Source of the DNA: G965250275 sp965250275
GTDB taxonomy: Bacteria; Pseudomonadota; Alphaproteobacteria; Rhodobacterales; Rhodobacteraceae
Reading direction: 5' to 3'
DNA: 64,000 bases
Assembly (NCBI GenBank): GCA_965250275.1
Contig: OZ252297.1
Coordinates: 1,116,001-1,180,000 of the forward strand
Under the pieces are notes generated by a model that had not been told where the DNA came from, did not search any database, and worked only from the letters and a program-made list of their open reading frames with translations. Positions 36,907-45,443 of the stretch are shown piece after piece. How positions within the stretch are numbered: the stretch's first letter is position 1; every line of letters starts with the position of its first letter. The translations under genes and the position numbers were made by a program.

Positions 36907-37827
36907 TTAACCGCCTGTCTTTGACGTCCGGGCAATGAACGTATTGGTGAGATCAGCGAGTTCGTCGCCGACGTCTTCCTGCAGAAAATGACCAGCGTTT
37001 GGCAGTATGACATGCTCTTGTCCGGCCGCGCCCGGCACCAGCTTTTGGAAGACCTTGTCGATGCCGGCCATCACCTTGTCGTCAGCGCCAAAGGCGGTCA
37101 GCATCGGCGTTTGCAGGCCTCGCAATACCTTCCAGGCGGCTCTGTTGGCCTCTGATGCGGGATCGTCGGGCCGGGACGGCACCAGCATGGGGAACTGGCG
37201 CGCGCCCTCCTTGTAGCTTTCGTCGGGGTAGGGGGCGTCATAGGCTGCAATCTCCGCTTCTGTCAGCTTGGTAGTCGTGCCGCCATACACAATCTTGCCT
37301 GCCGGGAACTCCGGGACCTCCTGGCTGAACGCACGCCAGCTTTCGAACGCTTCTCCCATCGGCTGGTCACCGGTGGGCAAGGCGGTGTTGGCGACAACCA
37401 CCCGATCAAAACGCTCGGGCATCCCGGCCAGCAGCCGTAGCCCGATCAGCCCACCCCAATCCTGGCAGACCAGCGTGATGTTCTTCAGGTCGAGTTGTTG
37501 AAGCACGGAGGTCATCCAGTCCACATGCCTCTGATAGGTGTAGTCCTCGCGCCGCGTGGGTTTGTCGGACTTGCCAAAGCCGATGAGATCGGGCGCCACC
37601 ACGCGGTGGCCGGCCGCGGTGAACCGCGGGATCATGTGCCGATAGAGGTAGGACCAGCTTGGTTCTCCATGCATGACCAGTACCGGATTGGCGGCTGCCG
37701 GCCCCTCATCCAGGTAATGGACGCGCAACGTGCCGCCTTCGGTGTCGTCCACCATCAGATAATTTGGCGAGAAGGGATAATCGGCCAGTCCAGTGAAACG
37801 GTCATCCGGTGTACGCAAAGCTTCCAT
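36907..37827 (-). CDS. haloalkane dehalogenase (alpha/beta hydrolase)
   Basis: Likely hydrolyses carbon-halogen bonds of haloalkanes (EC 3.8.1.5). The 306-residue protein shows the subfamily hallmarks: HGEPSW oxyanion motif at 53-58, nucleophile Asp123 in VCQDWGG with Trp124 as one halide-binding residue, a late acid in FGADDKV, and the catalytic His in NAGHFLQED. The N-terminus (PDDRFTGLADYPFSPNYL) matches the DhlA/DhmA-type subfamily. ATG 37827 is preferred to the adjacent GTG 37830 because GGAGG lies 7 nt before it. Single-gene unit. Confidence 0.85.
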   Translation of the reverse strand: MEALRTPDDRFTGLADYPFSPNYLMVDDTEGGTLRVHYLDEGPAAANPVLVMHGEPSWSYLYRHMIPRFTAAGHRVVAPDLIGFGKSDKPTRREDYTYQRHVDWMTSVLQQLDLKNITLVCQDWGGLIGLRLLAGMPERFDRVVVANTALPTGDQPMGEAFESWRAFSQEVPEFPAGKIVYGGTTTKLTEAEIAAYDAPYPDESYKEGARQFPMLVPSRPDDPASEANRAAWKVLRGLQTPMLTAFGADDKVMAGIDKVFQKLVPGAAGQEHVILPNAGHFLQEDVGDELADLTNTFIARTSKTGG

Positions 37828-38056
37828 CACAGGTCCTCCATCAAATGCGCCCTCTCTACACTAGCTATGGAGGTTTGTATCGCTAGGGTGAACGCAGCGG
37901 GCTTTTAATCGTTTGGCACAATATGCATTTCGCAGCCTTGGACAGATTTCATTCGCATCAGCGGTGTCGGGCTGATCTGACGCCGCAGATCGTCGAGCGG
38001 CTTACTGGTTCGGCAGCGGGGCTTTCGCCTTTCGCGACTGCAGGAGCGGCGAGCGA

Positions 38057-39394
38057 ATGATCTGGCTGCGCACATTGCTGTTTGTTCTGTTGATGGGGGT
38101 GCCTGTTGCTGCCACCGCGCAAAGCACGGCCGATCAACCCTCCGGTACCATTGCCGTCGATGACAGCGCCGCACAGGACCTCGCGATCGCGGCGCGCATC
38201 CGGGACATTCTGGCAGAACTGGAGGGGTTCGGGAACGTAACCGTGCTGGTCACGTCCGGGATTGTTACGCTGCAAGGTACGACGCTCAGCGCCGCAGATG
38301 CCGCGCGGCTGAACGATTTGGTGGGTCGCGTCGAAGGCGTGGTGGCGATTGAGAACGACGTCACCGAAACCACCGACGTTGTTGAGCGCCTCAACCCGGC
38401 CGTCGACCGGTTCCGCAGCCGCCTGATCCAACTGGTGTCCTACCTCCCATTGCTGGCCGTCGCATGCGCGGCCTTTCTGTTGGTGGTCACAATCGGATTT
38501 CTGTTGGCTCGTATGCGACAACCGTGGGACCGCCTCGCGCCCAATGGTTTCATTGCTGACATTTACAGGCAAATCATTCGTCTGTTGTTCATCGTCTCCG
38601 GAGTCGTGGTCGCACTGGACATCCTGGATGCAACGCGCTTGCTGTCGACGATCCTCGGTGCAGCGGGAATCGTTGGCTTGGCCATTGGTTTTGCGGTACG
38701 CGACACTGTCGAGAACTTCATTGCCTCCATCATGCTCTCAGTCCGGCAGCCGTTCCGACCAAACGATGCGGTCGAGATCAATGGCGACGAGGGCAAGGTG
38801 ATCCGTTTGACCAGTCGCGCAACAATCCTGCTCAGCTTTGACGGCAACCACATACGCATCCCCAATGCGACCGTGTTTAAAAGCCGGATTGTGAATTACA
38901 CACGTAACGCTGAGCGGCGTTTTCTGTTTGATATCGGCGTAGCGCCGGACACCGATCTGGCCAAAGCCCTTTCTCTTGCCGAGGAGGTGTTGGAGGGGTT
39001 GCCCTTTTTGCTTGCCTCGCCTGCGCCAGCCGTCTGGACTCAAGATGTGGGCGACAGCACCATCACACTCCGTGTCACAGGGTGGATCGATCAGACCAAG
39101 ACAGGCCTGCTACTGGCGAAAGGCGAAGCGATCCGTTTGCTCTTGGCGCGGTTCACCGAGGCGGGCATTGATATGCCGGAGCCGTCCTTCCGCGTGCACA
39201 TGACGGACACTGCCATAGCGTCGACTCCCAAAGCGACGACGCCGCGCGCTTCGGCGTCAGCCAAGGCCCAGTCAGATGTCGTCGCGGACACCGATGCAAG
39301 CGCCGAGCAGGCGCTGGAACGGATCGTAGACGCAGAGCGCGAAGAACTGAAAGACAGCGATCTGTTTGAGCGCGCAGTGCACCGCGATGAATAG
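38057..39394 (+). CDS. MscS-family mechanosensitive channel with N-terminal BON domain
   Basis: A 445-residue inner-membrane channel that releases solutes on osmotic downshock. Signal-like first helix (MIWLRTLLFVLLMGVPVAATA), then a periplasmic BON domain (about 40-115: VTVLVTSGIVTLQGTTLS, VEGVVAIENDV), two to three helices, the pore helix (AGIVGLAIGFAVRDTVENF) and the beta domain (NDAVEINGDEGKVIRL). A long Ala/Glu-rich C-terminal tail follows. BON-MscS fusions are common in proteobacteria. Confidence 0.88.
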   Translation: MIWLRTLLFVLLMGVPVAATAQSTADQPSGTIAVDDSAAQDLAIAARIRDILAELEGFGNVTVLVTSGIVTLQGTTLSAADAARLNDLVGRVEGVVAIENDVTETTDVVERLNPAVDRFRSRLIQLVSYLPLLAVACAAFLLVVTIGFLLARMRQPWDRLAPNGFIADIYRQIIRLLFIVSGVVVALDILDATRLLSTILGAAGIVGLAIGFAVRDTVENFIASIMLSVRQPFRPNDAVEINGDEGKVIRLTSRATILLSFDGNHIRIPNATVFKSRIVNYTRNAERRFLFDIGVAPDTDLAKALSLAEEVLEGLPFLLASPAPAVWTQDVGDSTITLRVTGWIDQTKTGLLLAKGEAIRLLLARFTEAGIDMPEPSFRVHMTDTAIASTPKATTPRASASAKAQSDVVADTDASAEQALERIVDAEREELKDSDLFERAVHRDE

Positions 39395-39458
39395 CGAAAA
39401 AATTGTGCCGATCGGTCTTGAACAGTCCCGGCAACGCGCGTAATTAGCCGCTCACCGT

Positions 39459-39533
39459 TGGGGTGTGGCCAAGTGGTAAGGCAACAGTTTTTGGTACTGA
39501 AGATCGTAGGTTCGAATCCTACCACCCCAGCCA
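39459..39533 (+). tRNA. tRNA-Gln (anticodon TTG)
   Basis: The cloverleaf can be drawn by hand: acceptor TGGGGTG (39459-39465) with CACCCCA (39523-39529), discriminator G and encoded CCA (39531-39533), D arm GCCAAGTGGTAAGGC, anticodon stem CAGT/ACTG with loop TTTTGGT (anticodon TTG), and T arm GTAGGTTCGAATCCTAC. The sequence behind it contains recombinase and IS debris, as expected for a tRNA used as an integration site. Confidence 0.95.
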
Positions 39534-39553
39534 ATCACTTCCCAAAATCGAGA

Positions 39554-39690
39554 CGGTGACAGTCTGCGGCGCTATTGTGGCGTGTTCTCAGAGAGTTACG
39601 TTTGGGTTTCACTGGCAGAGACTGGCGCAGACAGTAGAATTGGGCTGATTATGGGACTCAGTCTCTGTTTGGCGTTTTCTCGGTGACAGT
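39554..39690. repeat. direct and inverted repeats between tRNA-Gln and the recombinase remnant
   Basis: CGGTGACAGT occurs at 39554-39563 and again at 39681-39690. Between them lies a 9-bp inverted repeat, CAGAGACTG (39616-39624) and CAGTCTCTG (39659-39667). No gene is seen in the 182 nt from the tRNA to 39715. Repeats beside a serine-recombinase fragment may be remains of an attachment or crossover site. Confidence 0.35.
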
Positions 39691-39715
39691 TTGGGATTTC
39701 CGTCACGAGGCAGGC

Positions 39716-40186
39716 TTACAATTCCGCGAACTGCTCGCGCTGCTCTGACCAGATCGCAGAGAAGCTGGTCTTAACCAGGTAGTCAGAAGTCAGCTGGGCG
39801 GGTTGTTCCCCTGTTGCAATCGCTCCAAGCACATCAGGCGAAAGCAATGCCAACTCAACGACAGCCTGGATACGGCGCTTCGAGGTGCCTTCTGTCTCGG
39901 CAATATCGGCAAAGGTCTTTCCTTCGATAATCATCTCCAACCAGGTCCTGGCTTTGACTATATTCCGGACAAGTACGGGGTCAATTTCCGGTGGCGCAAC
40001 GCCCAGATGCAGTTTCAGCTCGACGACCCGGCGACGCATCTGGAACGGAGCTTCGATCGACAGTTCCGCAGAGTTCAAATTGTCTGGAGCGATGTTCAGG
40101 GCACCTGCCAACAGCTGTGCATCCAATCCGATCCGCAATGCGCCGGGCCTAAGGTCTGCGCGCTCAATCAGAGGGGGCATTCCACT
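39716..40186 (-). pseudogene. C-terminal remnant of a serine recombinase
   Basis: The last 150 or so codons of an open frame (PPLIERADLRPGALRI, LNSAELSIEAPFQMRRRVVELKL, TFADIAETEGTSKRRI, LSPDVLGAI) match the C-terminal region of large serine recombinases I recall from Rhodobacterales. The resolvase catalytic domain is missing. At about 40186 the frame runs into the end of an IS3-type transposase fragment, so the codons before that point are not recombinase. It is a decayed fragment, probably of an element once integrated near the tRNA. Confidence 0.6.
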
Positions 40187-40450
40187 TCCATTCGGCAAGC
40201 TCACGAGTGATGTAGCTGGACCCGTTGTCTCTGAGCAGCCTTGGATTGCGCAGCACCGTTGCCTGATCACAGCCTGAGGCGTGCAAGTTGAGGTCCAGTG
40301 TGCCCCTCACATCCTCGGTCTTCGTCGTCGTGCAGAGCTTCCAGGCGATGATATACGGCTGTAGTTATCGAGGATGGTCGACAGATAGAACCAGCCCCAG
40401 CCGATCACCTTCAGGCAAGTGTAGTCGACCCGTTTGGGCGACGCCGATGC
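40187..40450 (-). mobile_element. IS3-family transposase (orfB) internal fragment, frameshifted
   Basis: The minus strand encodes part of the integrase core: VDYTCLKVIGWGWFYLSTIL, DNYSR, then after a one-base loss IIAWKLCTT, LDLNLHASGCDQATVL, and DNGSSYITRELAEW. The frame breaks right after DNYSR. Both ends of the gene and any terminal repeats are missing. This is a dead remnant between the recombinase scrap and the Fe-S protein gene. Confidence 0.75.
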
Positions 40451-40473
40451 GTGAGACCCGCGTTCGCGACCAT

Positions 40474-42498
40474 TCAGTTTAGCTTTCCGCGATCTCTATC
40501 AACCAAGTCGTCTTCGATTGTGCGCACACGTCGTGTCGCTTCGTCATGGGGATCAAAACCCTCGTTGACCACCGCTTCGACTCGGCAGTCTTCACAGAGT
40601 TCAAGGATCTTCAAACGTTGCTCACCGCTTTCTCCGGTAAACATCCAGTGGTCGGACAGGCGGTCCTGGATGCGCTCAATGCCAGTGGGTGTGGCGAAGG
40701 GCTTGCCACAGGCGTTGCAGCAGAAGGGCTGCTCTTCCTTGAGAATGCGGCGGGGATTTTCCCAGGCCTTGAAATCGATCTGCGGCGTCAGCGTTATAGC
40801 ATTTTCGGGACAGGTGTGTTCGCACAATCCGCATTGGACGCAAGCCGTTTCGGTGAACCGCAGCATGGGTGTCTCGGGATTGTCGATCAGTGCGTTGGCC
40901 GGGCAGGCACCCGTGCAGGCCATGCAGAGCGTACATGCCTCGCTGTTCAGATGAACAGCGCCGAACGGCGCGCCCGGTGTCAGCGGCACTGTGTCGGCGG
41001 GTCGCGGGGCGCTGCGGTTCATTTCGCTGAAGGCCATCACGAGCAGACCCCGCTTGTCTTCCGGCGGGAGGAACCCGGCGGGGCTTTCGAGCCGGGGTGT
41101 TTTGGAGAAACTGGACAACGCGTCTTCCAGCACATCCGGATCATCGGTCTCGATAAGCTTGACGGGACCGTGTCCGACCTCAGAGGACACGTCGTTGACG
41201 AGCGTGAGACTATCGTGAAGCCCAGTCAGATCATGCAACGGGCGGGCGCGGCCCAGCAACGCGACCGCGCCTGCTCCATAGGCCAGCGCTGCGGCCATCA
41301 CCTCGGGTCCAACCTGCGAGATTTCGTTGACGGCAAATGGGATGACATGTGCTGGCAGCCCACTGCCAAAACGCGCCGAAGCGTCGATAAGCGGCTCGCC
41401 GTGGTCGCTGTCATGGAACAGAACAACGGGCGCCCACTTTCCGCCCGCCTGGTGCCATGCGCGCAGACCTGCCCGGAGTTGGTCAGCCAACGTCGCGACG
41501 TCCGGCAGGGCATAGGAGGCCGCACCAGTTGGGCAGGCTGCTGTGCATTGTCCGCAACCCGCGCAGATGTTTGGGTCAATCTTCACACTGTCACCATCCG
41601 GTTCGATGGCTCCGGTGGGGCACAGGTTCAGGCATTTTGTGCAGCCGGTTATTTCATTTCGGGAATGCGCACAGATGTCAGCGGTGAAATCAATGAACAC
41701 TGGTTTGTCAAACGTACCGACCATCTGCGCCGCCTTATGCACAAGCCGAGCAACGGCAGTCGGGTCTCGCGGATCGGCCCGGAAATAGCCGGGCCGCAGA
41801 TCCGCAGCTGGGAACAGCGGCGTCTTGCCCGTCAGGTCGATCACCAGATCGGCCCGTGACACCGCACCATGCTTAGGGTTTTCAAACTGCAGGAACTGGC
41901 GCGACGATGGAGAAGGAGCGGCATAGTTGTCGATGGTTAGCTTGAAGGCTCCAAGATGCCCTTCGGCCTTGCCAACGTCACCTTGCAAGACGGGAAAAAT
42001 CGTTTGGCGGGAGGGCGTTACCATGGCTCCGGGAGCCAAAAGAACGGTGATGTCGAGCGTATCAGCCAAGTCCAGCGCCGCGCTCACGGCCACGTCGTCG
42101 CGGCCAAGTACCAGCGCTATGCCGTTGCTTTCCATGGCCGTGTAAGAAAACGCCGAAGGTGCCACTTCGGCCGCCGCGATCATCGCCGCCATCTTTGGTC
42201 CGCTGTCAGACGCTTCCGCCGTCCAGCCAGCGGTTTCACGGATGTTGGCGAATCTCAGATCGACCTCAGGTGCGTCGGCCTCGGCAATCTCGCGAAACAG
42301 CGGCGCCTCTTGTGTGCAGGTGACCGTAACCGGATCACCAATCGCCAATGCGGCGCGGAACCGATCAAGGTTGGAACGGCAAAGCTGGTTTGCCGCCGGA
42401 TCACCGCCGCAACCGGAGTCGTTCAGAGCCGTTTCGTCCAGGGACATCGTTCCCTCGCATGTACAGGTCAAAACGGTCCGTTTGCGATCAGGGTACAT
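40474..42498 (-). CDS. polyferredoxin-type 4Fe-4S protein of the formate dehydrogenase locus
   Basis: A 674-residue cytosolic-looking iron-sulfur protein. Four ferredoxin-type clusters are readable: CTKCLNLCPTG, CAGCGQCTAACPTG, CTLCMACTGACPANA and CVQCGLCEHTCPENA. Extra Cys pairs occur near the N-terminus (CTCEG, SGCGGD) and near the C-terminus (CCNACGKPF, CEDC). Proteins of this layout accompany FDH3-type formate dehydrogenase genes in alphaproteobacteria; the exact electron partner is not known to me. It is divergent from the accessory-gene operon, 115 nt away, which suggests a shared control region. Confidence 0.8.
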   Translation of the reverse strand: MYPDRKRTVLTCTCEGTMSLDETALNDSGCGGDPAANQLCRSNLDRFRAALAIGDPVTVTCTQEAPLFREIAEADAPEVDLRFANIRETAGWTAEASDSGPKMAAMIAAAEVAPSAFSYTAMESNGIALVLGRDDVAVSAALDLADTLDITVLLAPGAMVTPSRQTIFPVLQGDVGKAEGHLGAFKLTIDNYAAPSPSSRQFLQFENPKHGAVSRADLVIDLTGKTPLFPAADLRPGYFRADPRDPTAVARLVHKAAQMVGTFDKPVFIDFTADICAHSRNEITGCTKCLNLCPTGAIEPDGDSVKIDPNICAGCGQCTAACPTGAASYALPDVATLADQLRAGLRAWHQAGGKWAPVVLFHDSDHGEPLIDASARFGSGLPAHVIPFAVNEISQVGPEVMAAALAYGAGAVALLGRARPLHDLTGLHDSLTLVNDVSSEVGHGPVKLIETDDPDVLEDALSSFSKTPRLESPAGFLPPEDKRGLLVMAFSEMNRSAPRPADTVPLTPGAPFGAVHLNSEACTLCMACTGACPANALIDNPETPMLRFTETACVQCGLCEHTCPENAITLTPQIDFKAWENPRRILKEEQPFCCNACGKPFATPTGIERIQDRLSDHWMFTGESGEQRLKILELCEDCRVEAVVNEGFDPHDEATRRVRTIEDDLVDRDRGKLN

Positions 42499-42613
42499 AG
42501 TGTCGTTGCCTTGTGTTCGGTTCTTGGTATGGGCCCTTTGGAGCCAGCACTTGAGCTAAAAAAAAGATGTTCTATGTCTCTCGCAGATCAACCCATGATG
42601 TCAGGACCCTGTT

Positions 42614-43327
42614 GTGCTGGACGAGATTCTGCCGCCCAGAGAGCTTACCCTTCCGCCTCCCTACACCGCGCATTGGCTGCCGCTTGGTTGCGCATTTGAC
42701 GACGCGTGCCGTCGAGCACCAGAAGAGGGTGCGGGGTGTTTGACCTGGCATCACAGCATCGGTGGCGACGGGCCCGGGCGCTTCGAGTTTGCTGTTGTTC
42801 TGGAACCTGAGATGCCGGTTGAGGAAGCGCGCAAGGCTGTCATCGTCGGAATGGTCGCGCTTGGCGAAGCGGTGGCGGCGCATTGCCCGCCCGAACGCGA
42901 TGTCAAGTTTGGCTGGCCGACAGAATTGGTACTCGATGCCGGTCGATTGGGTGGCATGCGGCTTGCTGTCGCGCCAGACACAAAAGATGGGGAAACGCCC
43001 GAATGGATGGTTCTGGGCGTCGAATTGATCGGTGATCGAAACCACCTGGACCATGCCGGTGATTGCCCCAATTCGATCTCCCTGCAGGACGAAGATTTTG
43101 CGGATCCCGCAGCAATTCTCGAAAGTTTTGCCTCCTATCTGATGCTGAATTTTGATCGCTGGACGCATTCGGGGTTCGCGTCGGTAGCCGAGCTTTACGC
43201 CGGAAGGCTTGCCGAGACGGAACTGTTGGGTGAGGCAGGCGAGTTGGTTCACGACGGTCGAGCGATTAGCCTGAGCGAAGGTCTCGCAAACGCCTCTTGG
43301 CGGGGTGCCGAGGGTCCGTCTTTGTGA
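42614..43327 (+). CDS. biotin/lipoate-ligase-like protein with degenerate active site
   Basis: A 237-residue protein resembling the BPL/LplA ligase fold (YTAHWLPLGCAFDDACRRA, FAVVLEPEMPVEEA, LMLNFDRWTHSGFASVAELY). The catalytic features look lost: the adenylate loop is GGDGPGRFEF rather than G-R-G-R-x-G-R, K-W-P-N-D is FGWPTEL, and the key lysine position reads LDAGRLGG. It is therefore probably not an active ligase. GTG 42614 has CAGGA upstream; its end overlaps the next gene by 4 nt. It is the first gene of the formate dehydrogenase accessory operon, where such proteins recur. Role unknown. Confidence 0.65.
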   Translation: MLDEILPPRELTLPPPYTAHWLPLGCAFDDACRRAPEEGAGCLTWHHSIGGDGPGRFEFAVVLEPEMPVEEARKAVIVGMVALGEAVAAHCPPERDVKFGWPTELVLDAGRLGGMRLAVAPDTKDGETPEWMVLGVELIGDRNHLDHAGDCPNSISLQDEDFADPAAILESFASYLMLNFDRWTHSGFASVAELYAGRLAETELLGEAGELVHDGRAISLSEGLANASWRGAEGPSL

Positions 43328-43890
43328 CCCGATTGCTGCGAACCATTCGGTTGGACAAGTCTGATGGGGTCATATTTGCGCCTGCAGCGGAGCCCGGTGA
43401 ATGGGCGGTGCCCGGCACGTTTGTTTTCGCTGGACGGTCCGTCGACACTATGAGCCGCAAAGAGCAGATCGCGTTTCGTTCGGGTCTTTTGGGGATTTCC
43501 AGTTTCGGCTGGTCGACGCTGGTTGTCGTGAGCGAAGCGCGTGGCGATGAACGCGCCGAGGCGGTTGCAGGGTTGGCTCATCAACTGGTTTCGCATTTGG
43601 GAGCGCCCGGGCTACAGGTCGCGCTGCCCGCTGCCGAAGAAGAGATTGTGTTATCGGAAGAGCTGTGTCGCGGGCATGACGAGGGCACGCTGGTCGCGAT
43701 TCATCGTCGTGTTGACGAAACTGGCGCCGTGCGTGAGCAATTTCGCACCCTGAAGCCAAGGGACGAAACGGCATTCTCAGCGGGGTATTTGCAAGGTCAT
43801 GACCGTGCCTTTCACTTTGTCGAAACAGATGAAGACGAAGGCATGGAAATTGATCTGGCCACCTTAGGCCAGGAGGAGGGGAAGCAATGA
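43324..43890 (+). CDS. DUF6505-like protein of the formate dehydrogenase locus
   Basis: A 188-residue soluble protein (TRLLRTIRLDKSDGVIFAPA, GEWAVPGTFVF, SFGWSTLVVVSEA) resembling what I recall as DUF6505, known only as a neighbour of formate dehydrogenase genes. GTG 43324 overlaps the previous stop by 4 nt (GTGA), and the end overlaps the next ATG by 4 nt. No motifs, signal or membrane segments. Coupled translation suggests it acts with its neighbours in enzyme assembly. Confidence 0.6.
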   Translation: MTRLLRTIRLDKSDGVIFAPAAEPGEWAVPGTFVFAGRSVDTMSRKEQIAFRSGLLGISSFGWSTLVVVSEARGDERAEAVAGLAHQLVSHLGAPGLQVALPAAEEEIVLSEELCRGHDEGTLVAIHRRVDETGAVREQFRTLKPRDETAFSAGYLQGHDRAFHFVETDEDEGMEIDLATLGQEEGKQ

Positions 43891-44906
43891 GGGAATTCTG
43901 GGTCGCCTCCGGGCACCAGTTGACGCGGCTTGACAGGTCTGCGTGCATGCAGGTCACCGACGAGTTGATCTTGGCCTGGCTGGCTCGGCCGGAAATTCTG
44001 CCTCCACAGGAGGCATGTGACGCGGAACTTGCCCTTCACACCAAGTTGCTCGCTGCACCCAAGGCACCGGTTGCCGCAGGAGAAATTGACGCGATTGAGG
44101 ATGCGGACGCACAGGAAAACTGGCGTTTCCTTTTGCGGCTGCGCAATATTTTGCTGGCAGAAGGTAGCGTCGAGGCTGGGTATCTGAGGCTTGTCCGCGA
44201 AGCTGTTGCGTTGCCAATCCTGTTCTATAACCAACTGGTCCAGTTGATCCTGAGAAACGCTCTGGACGGGTGCGAGGACACCCGAGTTTTGCGGGCGGCA
44301 GAGCTGTTCTTTCGGCCCCAGCGCGCCTATGTCACCGATGGCGCGCTGATGCTTGCAGATGATGAACTTGTGGCGGAAATCGAGGCGGACAAACACGCCA
44401 ATCCGCTTGGCGCCATGATGACGGGCGGTGTCGAGGCGCTTGATGTTCTCGGTGAAAACAATGGCTGGACCTATTGGAGCCGGTCGGACGCCCATTCCAT
44501 GGTGTTGCCTTTTGGGGCCGATCCAAAGGCCAGGAATGCCCTAGGACATGTGATCGAAGTATGGATCGAGCACCTTCTGGGTCGCAAGGTCAGCGTCTCC
44601 GCCCTGAATGAAGTGCCAAATACCGACCTGCGATGGTTCGTCGGTCTTGATCCGGTCGGTACTGAAATCGGAAACGCGCTTTGGAATGATACCGTGCCCA
44701 AAAACAGTCTGGTGGGCATCTACGCACTGACGTTTGCAAGCTATGACGGGATCGAACCAGGTATCGAGGGACATCCGGTTTACCTCTTGCTTGGAATGGG
44801 AAGCGACAACGTGATCCGGTGCAAGCCACAAAACCTCGTGACCAATCTACCGATTGTGGAGGCGGGCGCTCGGCAATCAGTGCCTGCGCCGGTCGAAGGC
44901 GCATAA
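43887..44906 (+). CDS. DUF6352-like protein of the formate dehydrogenase locus
   Basis: A 339-residue soluble protein beginning MREFWVASGHQLTRLD, resembling DUF6352 from memory. The N-terminal half is helical; the C-terminal half is mixed (EVIRCKPQ-like ending NVIRCKPQNLV). No signal peptide. It overlaps both neighbours (4 nt upstream; one base downstream), so it is within the accessory operon. Function unknown; enzyme maturation is inferred from position only. Confidence 0.6.
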   Translation: MREFWVASGHQLTRLDRSACMQVTDELILAWLARPEILPPQEACDAELALHTKLLAAPKAPVAAGEIDAIEDADAQENWRFLLRLRNILLAEGSVEAGYLRLVREAVALPILFYNQLVQLILRNALDGCEDTRVLRAAELFFRPQRAYVTDGALMLADDELVAEIEADKHANPLGAMMTGGVEALDVLGENNGWTYWSRSDAHSMVLPFGADPKARNALGHVIEVWIEHLLGRKVSVSALNEVPNTDLRWFVGLDPVGTEIGNALWNDTVPKNSLVGIYALTFASYDGIEPGIEGHPVYLLLGMGSDNVIRCKPQNLVTNLPIVEAGARQSVPAPVEGA

Positions 44907-45442
44907 TGCCTCAGAAGGTCGTTCGAGTAGGCGTTGTTGCCGCATCACATCCGCCCGCCAACCAATGGGGAAAGCGTGTGCCGCGGCCGGTCGCAGCGAT
45001 CGCCGAGTTGCCGATGATGGCGGCCGGTACGCTGATGTCCGAACGGGACGGCGTAGAAACGACGTACATGGGCGATCATGCGCTGGCATTGCACTCCGGT
45101 GAGACGCGGCACTACATCGACAATCTCACTGCAAAGCGCCCCTCGATCTGGGTGGCATTGGACGGGGGTCGGGTCAGCGTGATCACTGTTGATCCCTATG
45201 AAGGTGAAGCGTTGGCCAGTGATCCGGAGCGTCTGGTCGAAGCACTGCCAATGCCGCCATCTCTGGCGGCGCAACTCGAAGCATTCATAGCGGACCATCA
45301 CGTTGAGGAAGTGTTTCACAAGCGCAAACGGGTGCCGGCGACGTCCACAGATGATCCGCGCGCGCCGCGCGTCCTGCAGCCTGACGAGAAATGGGTGAAG
45401 ACTCGTGGGCGCGCGGGTCGCGGACCACGTGGGAAGGGCTGA
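44906..45442 (+). CDS. DUF3305 protein
   Basis: A 178-residue soluble protein with the DUF3305 core (NQWGKRVPRPVAAIAEL, RHYIDNLTAKRPSIWVAL, VEALPMPPSLAAQLEAFI) and a basic C-terminal tail (KTRGRAGRGPRGKG). DUF3305 and DUF3306 genes occur in pairs beside formate dehydrogenases. ATG 44906 shares a base with the upstream TAA. Function unknown. Confidence 0.75.
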   Translation: MPQKVVRVGVVAASHPPANQWGKRVPRPVAAIAELPMMAAGTLMSERDGVETTYMGDHALALHSGETRHYIDNLTAKRPSIWVALDGGRVSVITVDPYEGEALASDPERLVEALPMPPSLAAQLEAFIADHHVEEVFHKRKRVPATSTDDPRAPRVLQPDEKWVKTRGRAGRGPRGKG

Positions 45443-45443
45443 C

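Noticed and set aside
40546..41859. 437-codon open frame on the plus strand
   Set aside because: Antisense to the four-cluster ferredoxin-like gene, which has unambiguous Cys motifs.
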